Below are positions 33,507-42,224 of a DNA stretch of 64,000 nt, piece by piece (the first letter of the stretch is position 1; every line of letters starts with the position of its first letter). Source of the stretch: JAJYSO01 sp964579505. GTDB lineage: Bacteria; Bacteroidota; Bacteroidia; Flavobacteriales; Flavobacteriaceae. The notes under the pieces are model-generated. The model was not told the origin of the DNA and did no database searches. It was given only the letters and a program-made list of their open reading frames with translations. The position numbers and the translations under genes are program-made. The stretch lies in NCBI GenBank assembly GCA_964579505.1, contig CAZOGC010000002.1:1-64000 (forward strand), given 5' to 3'.

Positions 33507-34418
33507 TTATTTATTGACTTTCGGTAGTAGAAATTTCATTGATTCTATTTTTTGAAATAATTCTTTATTGTTTTCGTCAATAGTCATAGGTGTTATAATT
33601 ATATAGCCTTGTTTTAAATAGGAAATATCGTCAGGTGAAGCTTCATCGTCAGAAAATGAAGTAGGTGAATAAACCCAAATAGTATGGGCATCTTTTTTGT
33701 TTAGGCTGTCACCATATATTTTTTTAAAGTGCATTGCCTTGGGCTTTTTGTATGATATTCGTCGTTTAGTAATTTTAATGCCTTTTATTTTATTCAAATT
33801 AATCCTTGGGAAAGCAACTGTCAAGTAGCTATTCTGCCCCATTTTTTTTACTATACCAGATTTTAAAAAATTGGCAATCCATTCAGGTATTGCTTTAAGC
33901 CACTTGTCGTTATTCGGTTCATCTTCGTTAAATCCGGAAAAAGCAATTCCGGGAACGCCTAAAAGTGCAGCTTCCCTAACGGCATTTATTGTTCCTGAAC
34001 TAAACCAACTTGTTCCCAGGTTAGGGCTTCCGTTAATTCCCGAAATGACAAGGTCAGGCCGGTCGTTTTTAAATATACCACTCAAACCCAATACAACACA
34101 ATCTGCTGGATAATCAGGAATTGTATAAACCCCAACATTATATTTATTGTTATAATAAAGTGTAGTTACTTCGTATGCGTATTTATCATTCCCAAATGCT
34201 TTATAACTTGAAGTTCCCGAACGGTCGTGTGATGATACTAAAATTGAAACTCTGTTTGCAATTGGTTTTAAGGCTCTCGCAAGTGCCACTAACCTGTCCA
34301 TTTCTTTTGCACCATCGTCATTGGTTATCAATATATGTTTAAACAGATAATTGTTTTGTTGTGCAAATAGGGTAGTCGTTGATAGGCTTAAAACGATTAA
34401 AAGTATTATTTTTTTCAT
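33507..34418 (-). CDS. surE: SurE-like nucleotidase with a signal peptide
   Basis: A 303-aa member of the SurE 5'/3'-nucleotidase family. It carries the metal and nucleotide motifs ILITNDDG, DRSGTSS and DLVISGINGSPNLG. Unlike the cytoplasmic SurE of most bacteria, it opens with a convincing signal peptide, MKKIILLIVLSLSTTTLFAQQ, so it should act in the periplasm or outside. The C-terminal 120 residues are family-specific. A 64-bp gap separates it from the ICMT-like gene, which is probably upstream in the same minus-strand set. Confidence 0.85.
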   Translation of the reverse strand: MKKIILLIVLSLSTTTLFAQQNNYLFKHILITNDDGAKEMDRLVALARALKPIANRVSILVSSHDRSGTSSYKAFGNDKYAYEVTTLYYNNKYNVGVYTIPDYPADCVVLGLSGIFKNDRPDLVISGINGSPNLGTSWFSSGTINAVREAALLGVPGIAFSGFNEDEPNNDKWLKAIPEWIANFLKSGIVKKMGQNSYLTVAFPRINLNKIKGIKITKRRISYKKPKAMHFKKIYGDSLNKKDAHTIWVYSPTSFSDDEASPDDISYLKQGYIIITPMTIDENNKELFQKIESMKFLLPKVNK

Positions 34419-34482
34419 TGTCGATTTTAATGTTAGATTTATAGTTAGTGGTTTATTGTAAAGTACTTTTTTTATCGGTATT

Positions 34483-35061
34483 TTAAAGTAAGTATGGAAT
34501 CAAGGCTTTTGTGTGTTTTATGTAGTCCAAATATTTTTCTCCAAAAAGCTCAATGAGTATTTTTTCTTCTTTTAGAAGTTTAAACCAAAGGGAGATAAAA
34601 ACTATTATAATTGCAAGTATTGCTCTATAATCACCGACTATTATTGAATTACCAATAATCAGCAACAGAATTCCGGTATAAATGGGATGTCTTATTACGC
34701 TATAAATACCATCCTGAATCAGCTCGTGATTTTTCTTTTTCTGAATGGATAGGCTCCAGTTTTTACCGAGAATATAACGAGACCAACAGGCAATAATTGC
34801 ACCAATGACACATATTGACAGTCCTATAATTCCAACCAGATTAGTGTGTTCAACAAAATTTTCTCGTAACCAACTGTGTCCATACCAATCTCCTGGTCCT
34901 AATAATAAAACAGGAATTAGGATTGGTAACCAATATTTAATAACACGTTTAAAGAATGGTTCTTGATGTTGAACTTTTTTAGCAGTTAGTGCAGAAATAA
35001 CCCAATAGGTCAAAACAATCAACCAAGTTAAAGTTAGTGCATTTTTAATATACTCACTCAT
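34483..35061 (-). CDS. Isoprenylcysteine carboxyl methyltransferase-family membrane protein
   Basis: A 192-aa protein with about five TM segments and the ICMT/PEMT core YSVIRHPIYTGILLL followed by LKEEKILIELFGEKY. These Arg-His-Pro and Glu-Glu motifs bind SAM in the family. Bacterial members methylate unknown lipid or protein acceptors. The substrate here cannot be predicted. It is adjacent to the exported SurE gene on the same strand. Confidence 0.82.
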   Translation of the reverse strand: MSEYIKNALTLTWLIVLTYWVISALTAKKVQHQEPFFKRVIKYWLPILIPVLLLGPGDWYGHSWLRENFVEHTNLVGIIGLSICVIGAIIACWSRYILGKNWSLSIQKKKNHELIQDGIYSVIRHPIYTGILLLIIGNSIIVGDYRAILAIIIVFISLWFKLLKEEKILIELFGEKYLDYIKHTKALIPYLL

Positions 35062-35158
35062 TCTTAATTTATGTTAACGTTTTTATTCAATGACACACAA
35101 CACCTATAGCTATGCTACATAAGTACAGGATAAATGAGGACTGGTAGGCTATTTATAC

Positions 35159-37402
35159 CTAAAACCAAAAACCCAAATTTACAAACCACTCGCTACGAGT
35201 AGTTTCAGGAGAATAGGAATAATGTACTTCTAGTGGACCCAAAAATGTTTCTATGCCATAACCAACAAAAAAGCCGGTATAGTCTGGGGCATCAAACATT
35301 CTTCCACCTTCAAGAAGGTCGTGTCCTATGTTGGCTATATTATAGCCTGCCATAAGGTGGTTTTTAGGAAAAATACGGTAGTCTACCTCGAGTGCTGCTT
35401 TATTAAAGCTATTACCCGTTTTATCCAAAAAATCATACCCAAAAAACGGAACGATATTATTGAGATAATAATTGCCATATCCACCCAAGAAAAAATTGAG
35501 TGCTGTCATATCTGTGTGCGCAATGTGAAAGCCCATACCGAGTTGTGCGCGTACCGAAAATTTTGGGAAAGGTGTAAAAGCATAACCCAATGAGCCCCTC
35601 ACTACAGAATACTTATCAAATTTAAAGGAAGAACCAGAACCAAATAAAAACACTTGAACATCTCCTCTAAAATGAATTCCTTTTGTCGGAAAATAAGGAT
35701 TGTCATAACTGTCGTATTCTAAATACGCGTATGGGCCATAAATATTGCTCTTTTCTATAACGGTAACCGGCCGGTTTACATTTGCCACATTCACCAAAAA
35801 AGTACCCGTCTTCATAGCGGTATATTTATGTTGAAATCCTATTCCTAACCGGAGTGTGTTTAGAAAAAAAGTTTCTGCATAAAATTGGTTTGTCAAATTA
35901 AAATAATGGAGTCTTATCTTATTAATGTTAAACACATTATTAGGAAACTTAGCGGCTACAAAGTCAAATTTTACGTCTTGGTTATATTGATTCAATTTAC
36001 TACTCAGCCCAATACTCCAATAATTTCCTTTATCAATAAAATAATTGAATTTATACCGAAAATTATCACCCACAATCACATCTAATGAGGTGATGTCATT
36101 ATCAAAAAGCAAGCGTTTATGTGTTAAATTGACTAACGCAGCACTCTTATACAGCTCGTCATAATGCACACTAAACCGCAAGCTGGTTTGGTTATCATTT
36201 TCATTTAAATATAATCGAAGATTATTACTTCCATTTTTTTGCGGAGCAAGTTTATAGGTAATTCGGTTAAAATTGCCGGTGGCAAAAAGGTGCTCTATTC
36301 CTTTATTTAACGATTTATAGCTAATTTTTTGATGTGTGGGAATTTCCAGTTTACCCCGAATAAAATCACGAGGGTTTTTCTCATTTCCTGAAATCCATAT
36401 TTGATTTATTCTTACAGAGTCTTGTACCTCAATGTGCGGTCTGTGATACGGTTGTTGTTGCAATTGTGCCAAAGAGTCTAGCACTGATTTTACTTTTAAA
36501 GCTGCTTTTTCTCCTGCCTCAACTATTTTCTTTCCTTTATCAAAAGAGAGAATAGAAAAATCTGTTATGTTTGGTTTGATATACAAATCCGTTAACTTCA
36601 GCTTACCCTTCATCGCTTTTATGGTGCGAAAATTATTAACCTGAGAGATGATATCAAACACCGTTTTAAGCTTATTACGCCCCACCAAGCTGTCTTGTAC
36701 ATCTATACCAATAATATAATCAACCCCACGTTTTTGCATTTCTTCTACCGGAAAATTATCGGTTAATCCGCCATCGCTAATAAGTTGTCCATTAATCTCT
36801 ACCGGACTAAACAAAGAAGGAATAGCACCGCTAGCAGCAATATCTTGTGCTAGAGAACCCCGGTCTAAAACCACCCGCTGCCCGGTTTCTATATTGGTTC
36901 CTATACAGAAAAAGGGAGTGGGAAGTTTACTAAAATCATGAATATTGCGTACCGGATAAATGAGTTGCTCCAGCAAATCATAAATATTTTGTCCTTGAGA
37001 AATTCCGGAAGGAAAAGACAATTTAAAATCGTTAAAAGGCAGCGTAAGTGCATAGCGTTGAGAGCGCTCTTTTTCATAAAAGGTTTTGGCTCCTCGCGGA
37101 AGATCATCCTGAATTAAGGCTTCAAAATTAGTTGATCTAAAGATAGAATCTAGTTGTTCTGCAGAATATCCAGCGGCATACAATCCACCAATAATGGCTC
37201 CCATACTCGACCCTCCTATATAATCAATATGAATTCCGGATTCTTCAATAATTTTTAACGCTCCGATGTGTGCCAGGCCTTTAGCTCCACCTCCACTAAG
37301 CACTAATCCTATCTTTATTCTGTCATCTCCCGGTTTTTGTTGGGCAAAAAGATTAAGACTCAACAGAAAGAAAAGTAATGAAATACATTTCATCTTACTC
37401 AT
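35159..37402 (-). CDS. Patatin-like phospholipase with outer-membrane barrel
   Basis: About 747 aa. A signal peptide (KMKCISLLFFLLSLNLFAQQ) is followed by a patatin domain (about 20-320): the oxyanion-hole GGGAKGLAHIG, nucleophile IGGSSMGAI and catalytic Asp LISDGGLTDNFPVE. A POTRA-like stretch then precedes a 16-strand BamA/Omp85-type barrel (about 410-745) ending in aromatic F. This is the PlpD-type (type Vd) architecture, presenting a lipase at the surface or periplasm. The start at 37402 is preferred to 37438 because of the signal peptide. Confidence 0.9.
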   Translation of the reverse strand: MSKMKCISLLFFLLSLNLFAQQKPGDDRIKIGLVLSGGGAKGLAHIGALKIIEESGIHIDYIGGSSMGAIIGGLYAAGYSAEQLDSIFRSTNFEALIQDDLPRGAKTFYEKERSQRYALTLPFNDFKLSFPSGISQGQNIYDLLEQLIYPVRNIHDFSKLPTPFFCIGTNIETGQRVVLDRGSLAQDIAASGAIPSLFSPVEINGQLISDGGLTDNFPVEEMQKRGVDYIIGIDVQDSLVGRNKLKTVFDIISQVNNFRTIKAMKGKLKLTDLYIKPNITDFSILSFDKGKKIVEAGEKAALKVKSVLDSLAQLQQQPYHRPHIEVQDSVRINQIWISGNEKNPRDFIRGKLEIPTHQKISYKSLNKGIEHLFATGNFNRITYKLAPQKNGSNNLRLYLNENDNQTSLRFSVHYDELYKSAALVNLTHKRLLFDNDITSLDVIVGDNFRYKFNYFIDKGNYWSIGLSSKLNQYNQDVKFDFVAAKFPNNVFNINKIRLHYFNLTNQFYAETFFLNTLRLGIGFQHKYTAMKTGTFLVNVANVNRPVTVIEKSNIYGPYAYLEYDSYDNPYFPTKGIHFRGDVQVFLFGSGSSFKFDKYSVVRGSLGYAFTPFPKFSVRAQLGMGFHIAHTDMTALNFFLGGYGNYYLNNIVPFFGYDFLDKTGNSFNKAALEVDYRIFPKNHLMAGYNIANIGHDLLEGGRMFDAPDYTGFFVGYGIETFLGPLEVHYSYSPETTRSEWFVNLGFWF

Positions 37403-37527
37403 TTCTATTGAAAATTTTATAGACCTTATGTTATACATTTTATAAACAGATTCTTTTTAACGTATCATTCTTTTTGCTTTATCAAAAGTACTTTATATGC
37501 TAATATCAACTGTAAAAAATACTTTTT

Positions 37528-37950
37528 TTATTCAATTTCACAAACTAAATGATTTTTTAGTGTTTGCAAAACCTGCCTAAACAGGTAACGCTTGTCTTCT
37601 ATTTCTCTTAACAGACGATCTCCGCCCTCGTTAAATTTAGACGCCCTAAAAGTGAGTAAAGTAGTTTGAGTTGTTATCGGACATACCTCATAAGTAACTT
37701 CTGCTTGTGTATCTTGCCACACCATCGCTATTTTCTTATTAAAAACGACTTCCTTTACAAATAATTGCAGCGAAGTTTGGGTTAACTCCCACTCCCATGT
37801 CATTTTTGCTCCTTCTTTTACAAATCCATCTGATTGCGCACCCCAAAGAACAGGTGTTAATCGAGAGCTACACAAAGCTTCAAAAACTACACGTACAGGT
37901 TGACTTATTACAATTTGTTCTGTAACTATTGGTCTATTTTTCGTAGTCAT
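37528..37950 (-). CDS. SRPBCC (AHSA1-like) domain protein
   Basis: A 140-aa protein of the START/SRPBCC hydrophobic-pocket fold. It starts with VTEQIVISQPVRVVFEAL and contains MTWEWE and KIAMVWQDT. Function in the family ranges from chaperone activator-like to ligand binding; none is evident here. Its ATG overlaps the stop of the upstream 79-aa gene, so the two are translationally coupled. A TetR-type operator lies upstream of the pair. Confidence 0.8.
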   Translation of the reverse strand: MTTKNRPIVTEQIVISQPVRVVFEALCSSRLTPVLWGAQSDGFVKEGAKMTWEWELTQTSLQLFVKEVVFNKKIAMVWQDTQAEVTYEVCPITTQTTLLTFRASKFNEGGDRLLREIEDKRYLFRQVLQTLKNHLVCEIE

Positions 37951-38186
37951 AATTGAGAATTATTAAATATAGGAACTATTATAAGGTGACTATTAATGCC
38001 TTGATCTAATAAAGATTGTGACACAATGGCCGATACTTCTCGATTTCCGGTTAGTCTTAATACACAGCCATTTTTAACCCAATCAAATTGAATAATAAAA
38101 TCGGCTAAGAAACGCTGCAAACAACGACTGACCATGTCGGCGTGTTTTTCGGTGGTTATATCGGTATGATAACTTATTGTATTCAT
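37947..38186 (-). CDS. Conserved small protein of unknown function, operon partner
   Basis: Unrecognised 79-aa protein starting MNTISYHTDITTEKHADMV. It contains CLQRFLADFIIQFDWV and GCVLRLTGNREVSAIV. It overlaps the SRPBCC gene by 4 bp. An in-frame ATG at 38228 would add 14 residues of poor quality; 38186 gives a cleaner start. Probably regulated by the TetR protein encoded at 39.6 kb, whose predicted operator lies about 140 bp upstream. Confidence 0.7.
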   Translation of the reverse strand: MNTISYHTDITTEKHADMVSRCLQRFLADFIIQFDWVKNGCVLRLTGNREVSAIVSQSLLDQGINSHLIIVPIFNNSQL

Positions 38187-38326
38187 GTTTTTAATTTTAG
38201 AAACTAACTTGTCTGGCAACAAACACAAACAAAGGTGATAGATTTGTTTTTACCTTAAAATAATTATTCGATGAATGAAGGGTTATAGTCCATTAATGGT
38301 TAAAATGTTCAATTTTTATTTTTAAA

Positions 38327-38340
38327 ACCGACTGTTCGGT
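38327..38340. promoter_or_regulatory. Predicted TetR operator (distal copy)
   Basis: ACCGACTGTTCGGT has perfect 5-bp arms (ACCGA/TCGGT) and matches the operator in front of the TetR gene (40262-40275), including the following ATG. It lies in the 127-bp gap between the sigma factor and the 79-aa gene. Confidence 0.6.
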
Positions 38341-38355
38341 ATGTTTTGTAACTAT

Positions 38356-38919
38356 CTAGTCATATAAAATATCTTCGTATATATTTTTTAATTGTTCTCG
38401 TAAATATTTTACCGCATAGTGTTTGCGCGATAGCACCGTGTTTACCGATACACCCGTATGTTTTGCCACTCTTTTTACAGACATCCCTTTTAATTCTGTC
38501 AACTCAAAAACTTCTTTTTGCAGTGGCGGAAGCGCTGAAAGTGCCTGATAAAATTCTTCCCAAACTAAAGACTCTAAGTATATTGTATCAGGAGTTTCAT
38601 TATTATCGTTAAACATTACTTCTGATAGCTCATTTAAAAAAGAACTGTCCTCATTTTCTTTTGGCTGAGGAAGCGAAACTTCCCGCTTCTTCTTCCCTTT
38701 ATTTATAATGGTATTACGCGTTACTTTATACAACCAAGCCGTAATATTCTCAACCGGATTTAGGGTATCTTGAACCGTTTTTATCAGCTTGTAAAATACG
38801 TCTTGCAAAATATCTTCTGCATCTTCATTATTGTCAACCCGTTTTCGGATAAACCCATTTAACTGAGACTGATGATCTCGTATAATTTTTTCTACATTTT
38901 CTACCGGGCGGTTACTCAT
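38356..38919 (-). CDS. ECF-type RNA polymerase sigma factor
   Basis: A 187-aa sigma-70 family protein. Region 2 has NNEDAEDILQDVFYKLIKTV (residues about 30-50) and TAWLYKVTRNTIINKGKKKR. Region 4 is LPPLQKEVFELTELKGMSVKRVA, then THTGVSVNTVLSRKHYA. The start at 38919 (MSNRPVENVEK) overlaps the stop of the upstream membrane gene; an ATG at 38976 lies inside that gene. It forms an operon with two small upstream genes, which may be an anti-sigma-like pair. Confidence 0.88.
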   Translation of the reverse strand: MSNRPVENVEKIIRDHQSQLNGFIRKRVDNNEDAEDILQDVFYKLIKTVQDTLNPVENITAWLYKVTRNTIINKGKKKREVSLPQPKENEDSSFLNELSEVMFNDNNETPDTIYLESLVWEEFYQALSALPPLQKEVFELTELKGMSVKRVAKHTGVSVNTVLSRKHYAVKYLREQLKNIYEDILYD

Positions 38920-39256
38920 CTGGTGCTGGTGGTTTTTCTTCTTCCCATTTTCCCCAAAATTTATTGCGCCGTTCAAAACAAGCCTTTCGTTCTTCAGGAG
39001 TCATTTTTTGCCATCTTTCTCGAAGGTGGTTTTTTATTTTTTTGCGTTTATTACAGCCTCCCTTAACAAATCCCCCGAACAGTATGCGTGATAGAGCAAG
39101 GAGTCCTAACGCTTGCCAAAAACTGATTATAGGCAACCCAAATATCTCCGGTATAAGCCAGTTCCACAATAGCATTACCGCTACACTAAAAATGGCAAGT
39201 ACGATTAGCCCAAAGGCGAGCATTTTTAACTTAAAAAGAACCTTCTTAGACTTCAT
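38912..39256 (-). CDS. Small membrane protein of the sigma-factor operon
   Basis: Unrecognised 114-aa protein with two TM segments (about 12-33 and 42-64). A basic, helical cytoplasmic tail has ERWQKMTPEERKACFERRNKFW. Its last codons overlap the sigma-factor start, so translation is coupled. The tail motif also appears in the 62-aa protein encoded just upstream. An anti-sigma or stress-sensing role is an inference from coupling. Confidence 0.75.
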   Translation of the reverse strand: MKSKKVLFKLKMLAFGLIVLAIFSVAVMLLWNWLIPEIFGLPIISFWQALGLLALSRILFGGFVKGGCNKRKKIKNHLRERWQKMTPEERKACFERRNKFWGKWEEEKPPAPDE

Positions 39257-39306
39257 TTTATTTATTTGTTTGATTTATATGTTGAAACATCATAACATTT
39301 TTAGGG

Positions 39307-39495
39307 TTATTCATCTTTGTAAAAAAAGTAATCTGATTCCTCATCCTTTGCTGCTTCTTTCTCAATCCGTTTGTTCATAAAAGCCACTTTCTCTTTGTCA
39401 GACATCTTTTCCCATATCTCTTTAAATTTCCTAGATATATTATGGAGAAAAGAAAAATTCTCTATTTCGCAATATGATATGTTTTTTGTTGACAT
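39307..39495 (-). CDS. Small helical protein with W-KM-x2-E/K motif
   Basis: A 62-aa protein, soluble and highly charged. The centre reads KEIWEKMSDKEKVAFMNKRI, which parallels RERWQKMTPEERKACFERRN in the next protein. The C-terminus is acidic. It is first of the three-gene set leading to the sigma factor, 50 bp upstream of the membrane gene. No family recognised. The shared motif suggests that both partners bind the same target. Confidence 0.6.
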   Translation of the reverse strand: MSTKNISYCEIENFSFLHNISRKFKEIWEKMSDKEKVAFMNKRIEKEAAKDEESDYFFYKDE

Positions 39496-39525
39496 AATTC
39501 TAAATTTTTAATTCTACATCTCTTT

Positions 39526-39539
39526 ATAGAGGCCTCTAT
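39526..39539. promoter_or_regulatory. Perfect 14-bp palindrome upstream of the sigma operon
   Basis: ATAGAGGCCTCTAT, perfectly symmetric, 30 bp upstream of the 62-aa gene. A possible operator; no other support. The remaining 39540-39647 is AT-rich without a gene. Confidence 0.35.
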
Positions 39540-39647
39540 TATTGTAGACAATTCAGAATTAAAAATATTTTATAAAAACCCAATTAATTTTATTTTTTTT
39601 TACACTTAACATACATTATGCGTTCTAAAAAAGTGGGCTACATACTA

Positions 39648-40256
39648 TTACCTTTTTAGTAGCGTATAATAATCATCATATAGTTTTTTTATGACTTCTA
39701 AAACTCTTTCATCACTTTTACCTTCTCTAAAAATCATACTGTGCATTCCAAAACCATCGCCCATATAAATATAGTGTTTCGCTATAGATTCTGCCGGAAT
39801 AGCATCTGTAATTTCTCCGGATTTTTGAGCAAAAACGATAACTTTAAGCCAACTTTCTAGCTCGTATGCATAGTAAAACAACATCACCTCATAAAATTTA
39901 GGCAACAGTTTAACGGCCTCACAAACAAGTCTATAATTATTAATATCAAATTGTATTTTTTGCCCTTTTACAGTGCGCATTTCATAAAATTTCTCTCTAG
40001 CTACGTCTAAATTATCCTGGCAAAACCCTTTAAGCGAACGTTGATCATAGCGTTCAAAATTTCGCTCAAACACATCTAAGTAAAAATGATTACACACTTC
40101 TTCAAAAAGTTGCAACTTACTTTCAAAATAGTGATAAAACGCTCCCTTTGATACTTCTGATTTTGCAACAATTTCTTTAATCGTTACTGCCTTAAAACTT
40201 TTTTGCAGGAAAAGCAAAAAAGCACTCTCAATAATATTTTCTCTTGTATTTTTCAT
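39648..40256 (-). CDS. TetR-family transcriptional repressor
   Basis: A 202-aa regulator. The N-terminal HTH (ITVKEIVAKSEVSKGAFYHYFESK-like, residues about 20-50) is typical of TetR. The ligand-binding helices follow without recognised specificity. The start at 40256 (MKNTRENIIES) is decided by the operator at 40262-40275, which would otherwise lie within the coding region started at 40292. It probably represses itself and, through a second operator, the 79-aa/SRPBCC genes. Confidence 0.9.
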   Translation of the reverse strand: MKNTRENIIESAFLLFLQKSFKAVTIKEIVAKSEVSKGAFYHYFESKLQLFEEVCNHFYLDVFERNFERYDQRSLKGFCQDNLDVAREKFYEMRTVKGQKIQFDINNYRLVCEAVKLLPKFYEVMLFYYAYELESWLKVIVFAQKSGEITDAIPAESIAKHYIYMGDGFGMHSMIFREGKSDERVLEVIKKLYDDYYTLLKR

Positions 40257-40261
40257 TATAT

Positions 40262-40275
40262 ACCGACCGTTTGGT
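40262..40275. promoter_or_regulatory. Predicted TetR autoregulatory operator
   Basis: ACCGACCGTTTGGT sits 5 bp upstream of the TetR start. Extended outward it reads ATACC...GGTAT, a perfect arm pair. It agrees at 12 of 14 positions with the site at 38327-38340. Confidence 0.7.
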
Positions 40276-40353
40276 ATGCAAATATAAAACAAAAATAATC
40301 AACCTAGAAAATAGTACCACTCACGAGGTGATTACTTTATTATTTGCTTTTTT

Positions 40354-42171
40354 CTATTCCTCTTTTTTGACCTTATCCGCAAAATAATCATACACCAATT
40401 TAGCCTTAGCGTGTCCTATTACCTCCGCAAGCTTATTTTTTGGCAGTTTAGCTATTTTATTAATAGACCTAAACCTTTGCAGTAATTCTACCGCTGTTTT
40501 TTCACCTATGCCTTTAATGGTTTCCAATTCGGTACCCAACGCATTTTTGCTGCGTTGATTGCGATGAAAAGTAATACCAAAACGGTGTGCTTCATCACGT
40601 GCGCGTTGAATCACTTTCAAAGTTTCTGATTTTTTATCGAGGTATAGCGGAAATTCATCGCCCGGGTAAAACAATTCTTCTAATCGTTTAGCAATTCCAA
40701 CAATGGGTATTTTCCCGCGTAAATCCAGTCGCTCTAAAGCCACTAATGCCGATCCTAATTGGCCTTTACCCCCATCAATAACAATCAGGTTGGGTAACGT
40801 TTGCTTTTCATTGAGCAAACGACTGTAACGCCGGTAAACCACTTCTTCCATAGAAGCAAAATCATTGGGTCCTTCAACGGTTTTAATATTGAATTTACGG
40901 TAATCCTTTTTACTCGGTTTTCCGTTTTTAAACACCACGCAAGCTGCCACAGGGTTCGTTCCTTGAATATTAGAATTGTCAAAACACTCTATGTGTCGTG
41001 GTTCTTCGGGCAAGCGTAAATCTTTTTTCATCTGTGCCATTAATCGATTAGTATGGCGTTCAGGATCTACAAATTTCATTTGCTTAAACCGGTCTTGTCT
41101 AAAATATTTGGCATTGCGCTCAGACAATTCTACAATTGCTTTTTTATCGCCTATTTTTGGTACGGTTATTTTTACCTTTTCTCCAAGTTCTATCTTAAAA
41201 GGAACATATAGCTCTGACGAATTGTTTTCAAATCGCTGTCGAATTTCGGTAATCCCTAATGCTAACAACTCTTTATCTGATTCATCTAGTCTTTTTTTCA
41301 TCTCGATGGTATGCGAACGAATAATAGCGCCATGAGATAGCTGCAAAAAATTAACGTAAGCATATTCCGAATCACTCACAATAGAATATACATCTACATT
41401 GTTAATCTTTGGGTTAACCACTGTAGATTTGGCTTGGTATTTCTCAAGTGCCGTTATTTTTTCCTTTATTTCTTGAGCTGCTTCAAACGCTAGATTTTCT
41501 GCATAAATTTTCATCTGTTTACGAAACGTGTCGAGCGCATCTTTAAAATTTCCCTTTACAATTTGCCGAATACGTTCAATATTAGCCTCATATCCCGCTT
41601 CTGTTTGCCAAGAATCTGAAATTTGAAAAGCACTTCTAATCTGATAGGTTACCGTGTTGCGATATTTTCCGGTTTTAATATTCTCTTCCCATTCTCTAAG
41701 GCTTCCTGTACGTAACGGAAATAGTTCTTTTATTAAATCAAGCAATACTTTTACCGCACGCATACTAGGGTAAGGGCCAAAGTATTCACTTCCGTCTTTA
41801 ATAACTCGACGGGTTAAAAATACACGTGGAAATTTTTCATTTTTAATACATAACCACGGGTAGGTTTTATCGTCTTTAAGCATGACGTTAAACCGAGGTT
41901 GGTATTTTTTTATCAGGTTGTTTTCTAGTAAAAAAGCATCTGTTTCAGTTTCTACAACAATATGCCTAATCTCTACAATTCTTTTTACTAAAACGGCAAT
42001 ACGGTAATTATCGTGTTTCTTATGAAAATAGGAAGACACCCTTCTTTTTAGGTTTTTGGCCTTCCCTACATATAATATTTTCCCGTTTTTATCAAAATAT
42101 TGATACACTCCCGGGCTGGTAGGCAACACCTTTAACTGAACATCTATGGGCGCAATTTCCTTCATGCCCAC
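40354..42171 (-). CDS. uvrC: Excinuclease ABC subunit C
   Basis: Makes the 3' and 5' incisions in UvrABC nucleotide-excision repair. The 605-aa protein has an N-terminal GIY-YIG nuclease (PTSPGVYQYF, then ILYVGKAKNLKRRV), a UVR region (near 215-245), the RNase-H-like C-terminal nuclease with ECFDNSNIQGTNPVAACVVF and IDGGKGQLG, and a tandem HhH end (TIKGIGEKTAVELLQRF). Length is normal. An in-frame ATG two codons downstream is an alternative start. Confidence 0.95.
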   Translation of the reverse strand: MGMKEIAPIDVQLKVLPTSPGVYQYFDKNGKILYVGKAKNLKRRVSSYFHKKHDNYRIAVLVKRIVEIRHIVVETETDAFLLENNLIKKYQPRFNVMLKDDKTYPWLCIKNEKFPRVFLTRRVIKDGSEYFGPYPSMRAVKVLLDLIKELFPLRTGSLREWEENIKTGKYRNTVTYQIRSAFQISDSWQTEAGYEANIERIRQIVKGNFKDALDTFRKQMKIYAENLAFEAAQEIKEKITALEKYQAKSTVVNPKINNVDVYSIVSDSEYAYVNFLQLSHGAIIRSHTIEMKKRLDESDKELLALGITEIRQRFENNSSELYVPFKIELGEKVKITVPKIGDKKAIVELSERNAKYFRQDRFKQMKFVDPERHTNRLMAQMKKDLRLPEEPRHIECFDNSNIQGTNPVAACVVFKNGKPSKKDYRKFNIKTVEGPNDFASMEEVVYRRYSRLLNEKQTLPNLIVIDGGKGQLGSALVALERLDLRGKIPIVGIAKRLEELFYPGDEFPLYLDKKSETLKVIQRARDEAHRFGITFHRNQRSKNALGTELETIKGIGEKTAVELLQRFRSINKIAKLPKNKLAEVIGHAKAKLVYDYFADKVKKEE

Positions 42172-42224
42172 AAAGATAAAGATAATGCCTCTAGAATGAG
42201 AAAAAGGAAGGCGTAAACAAGGGG

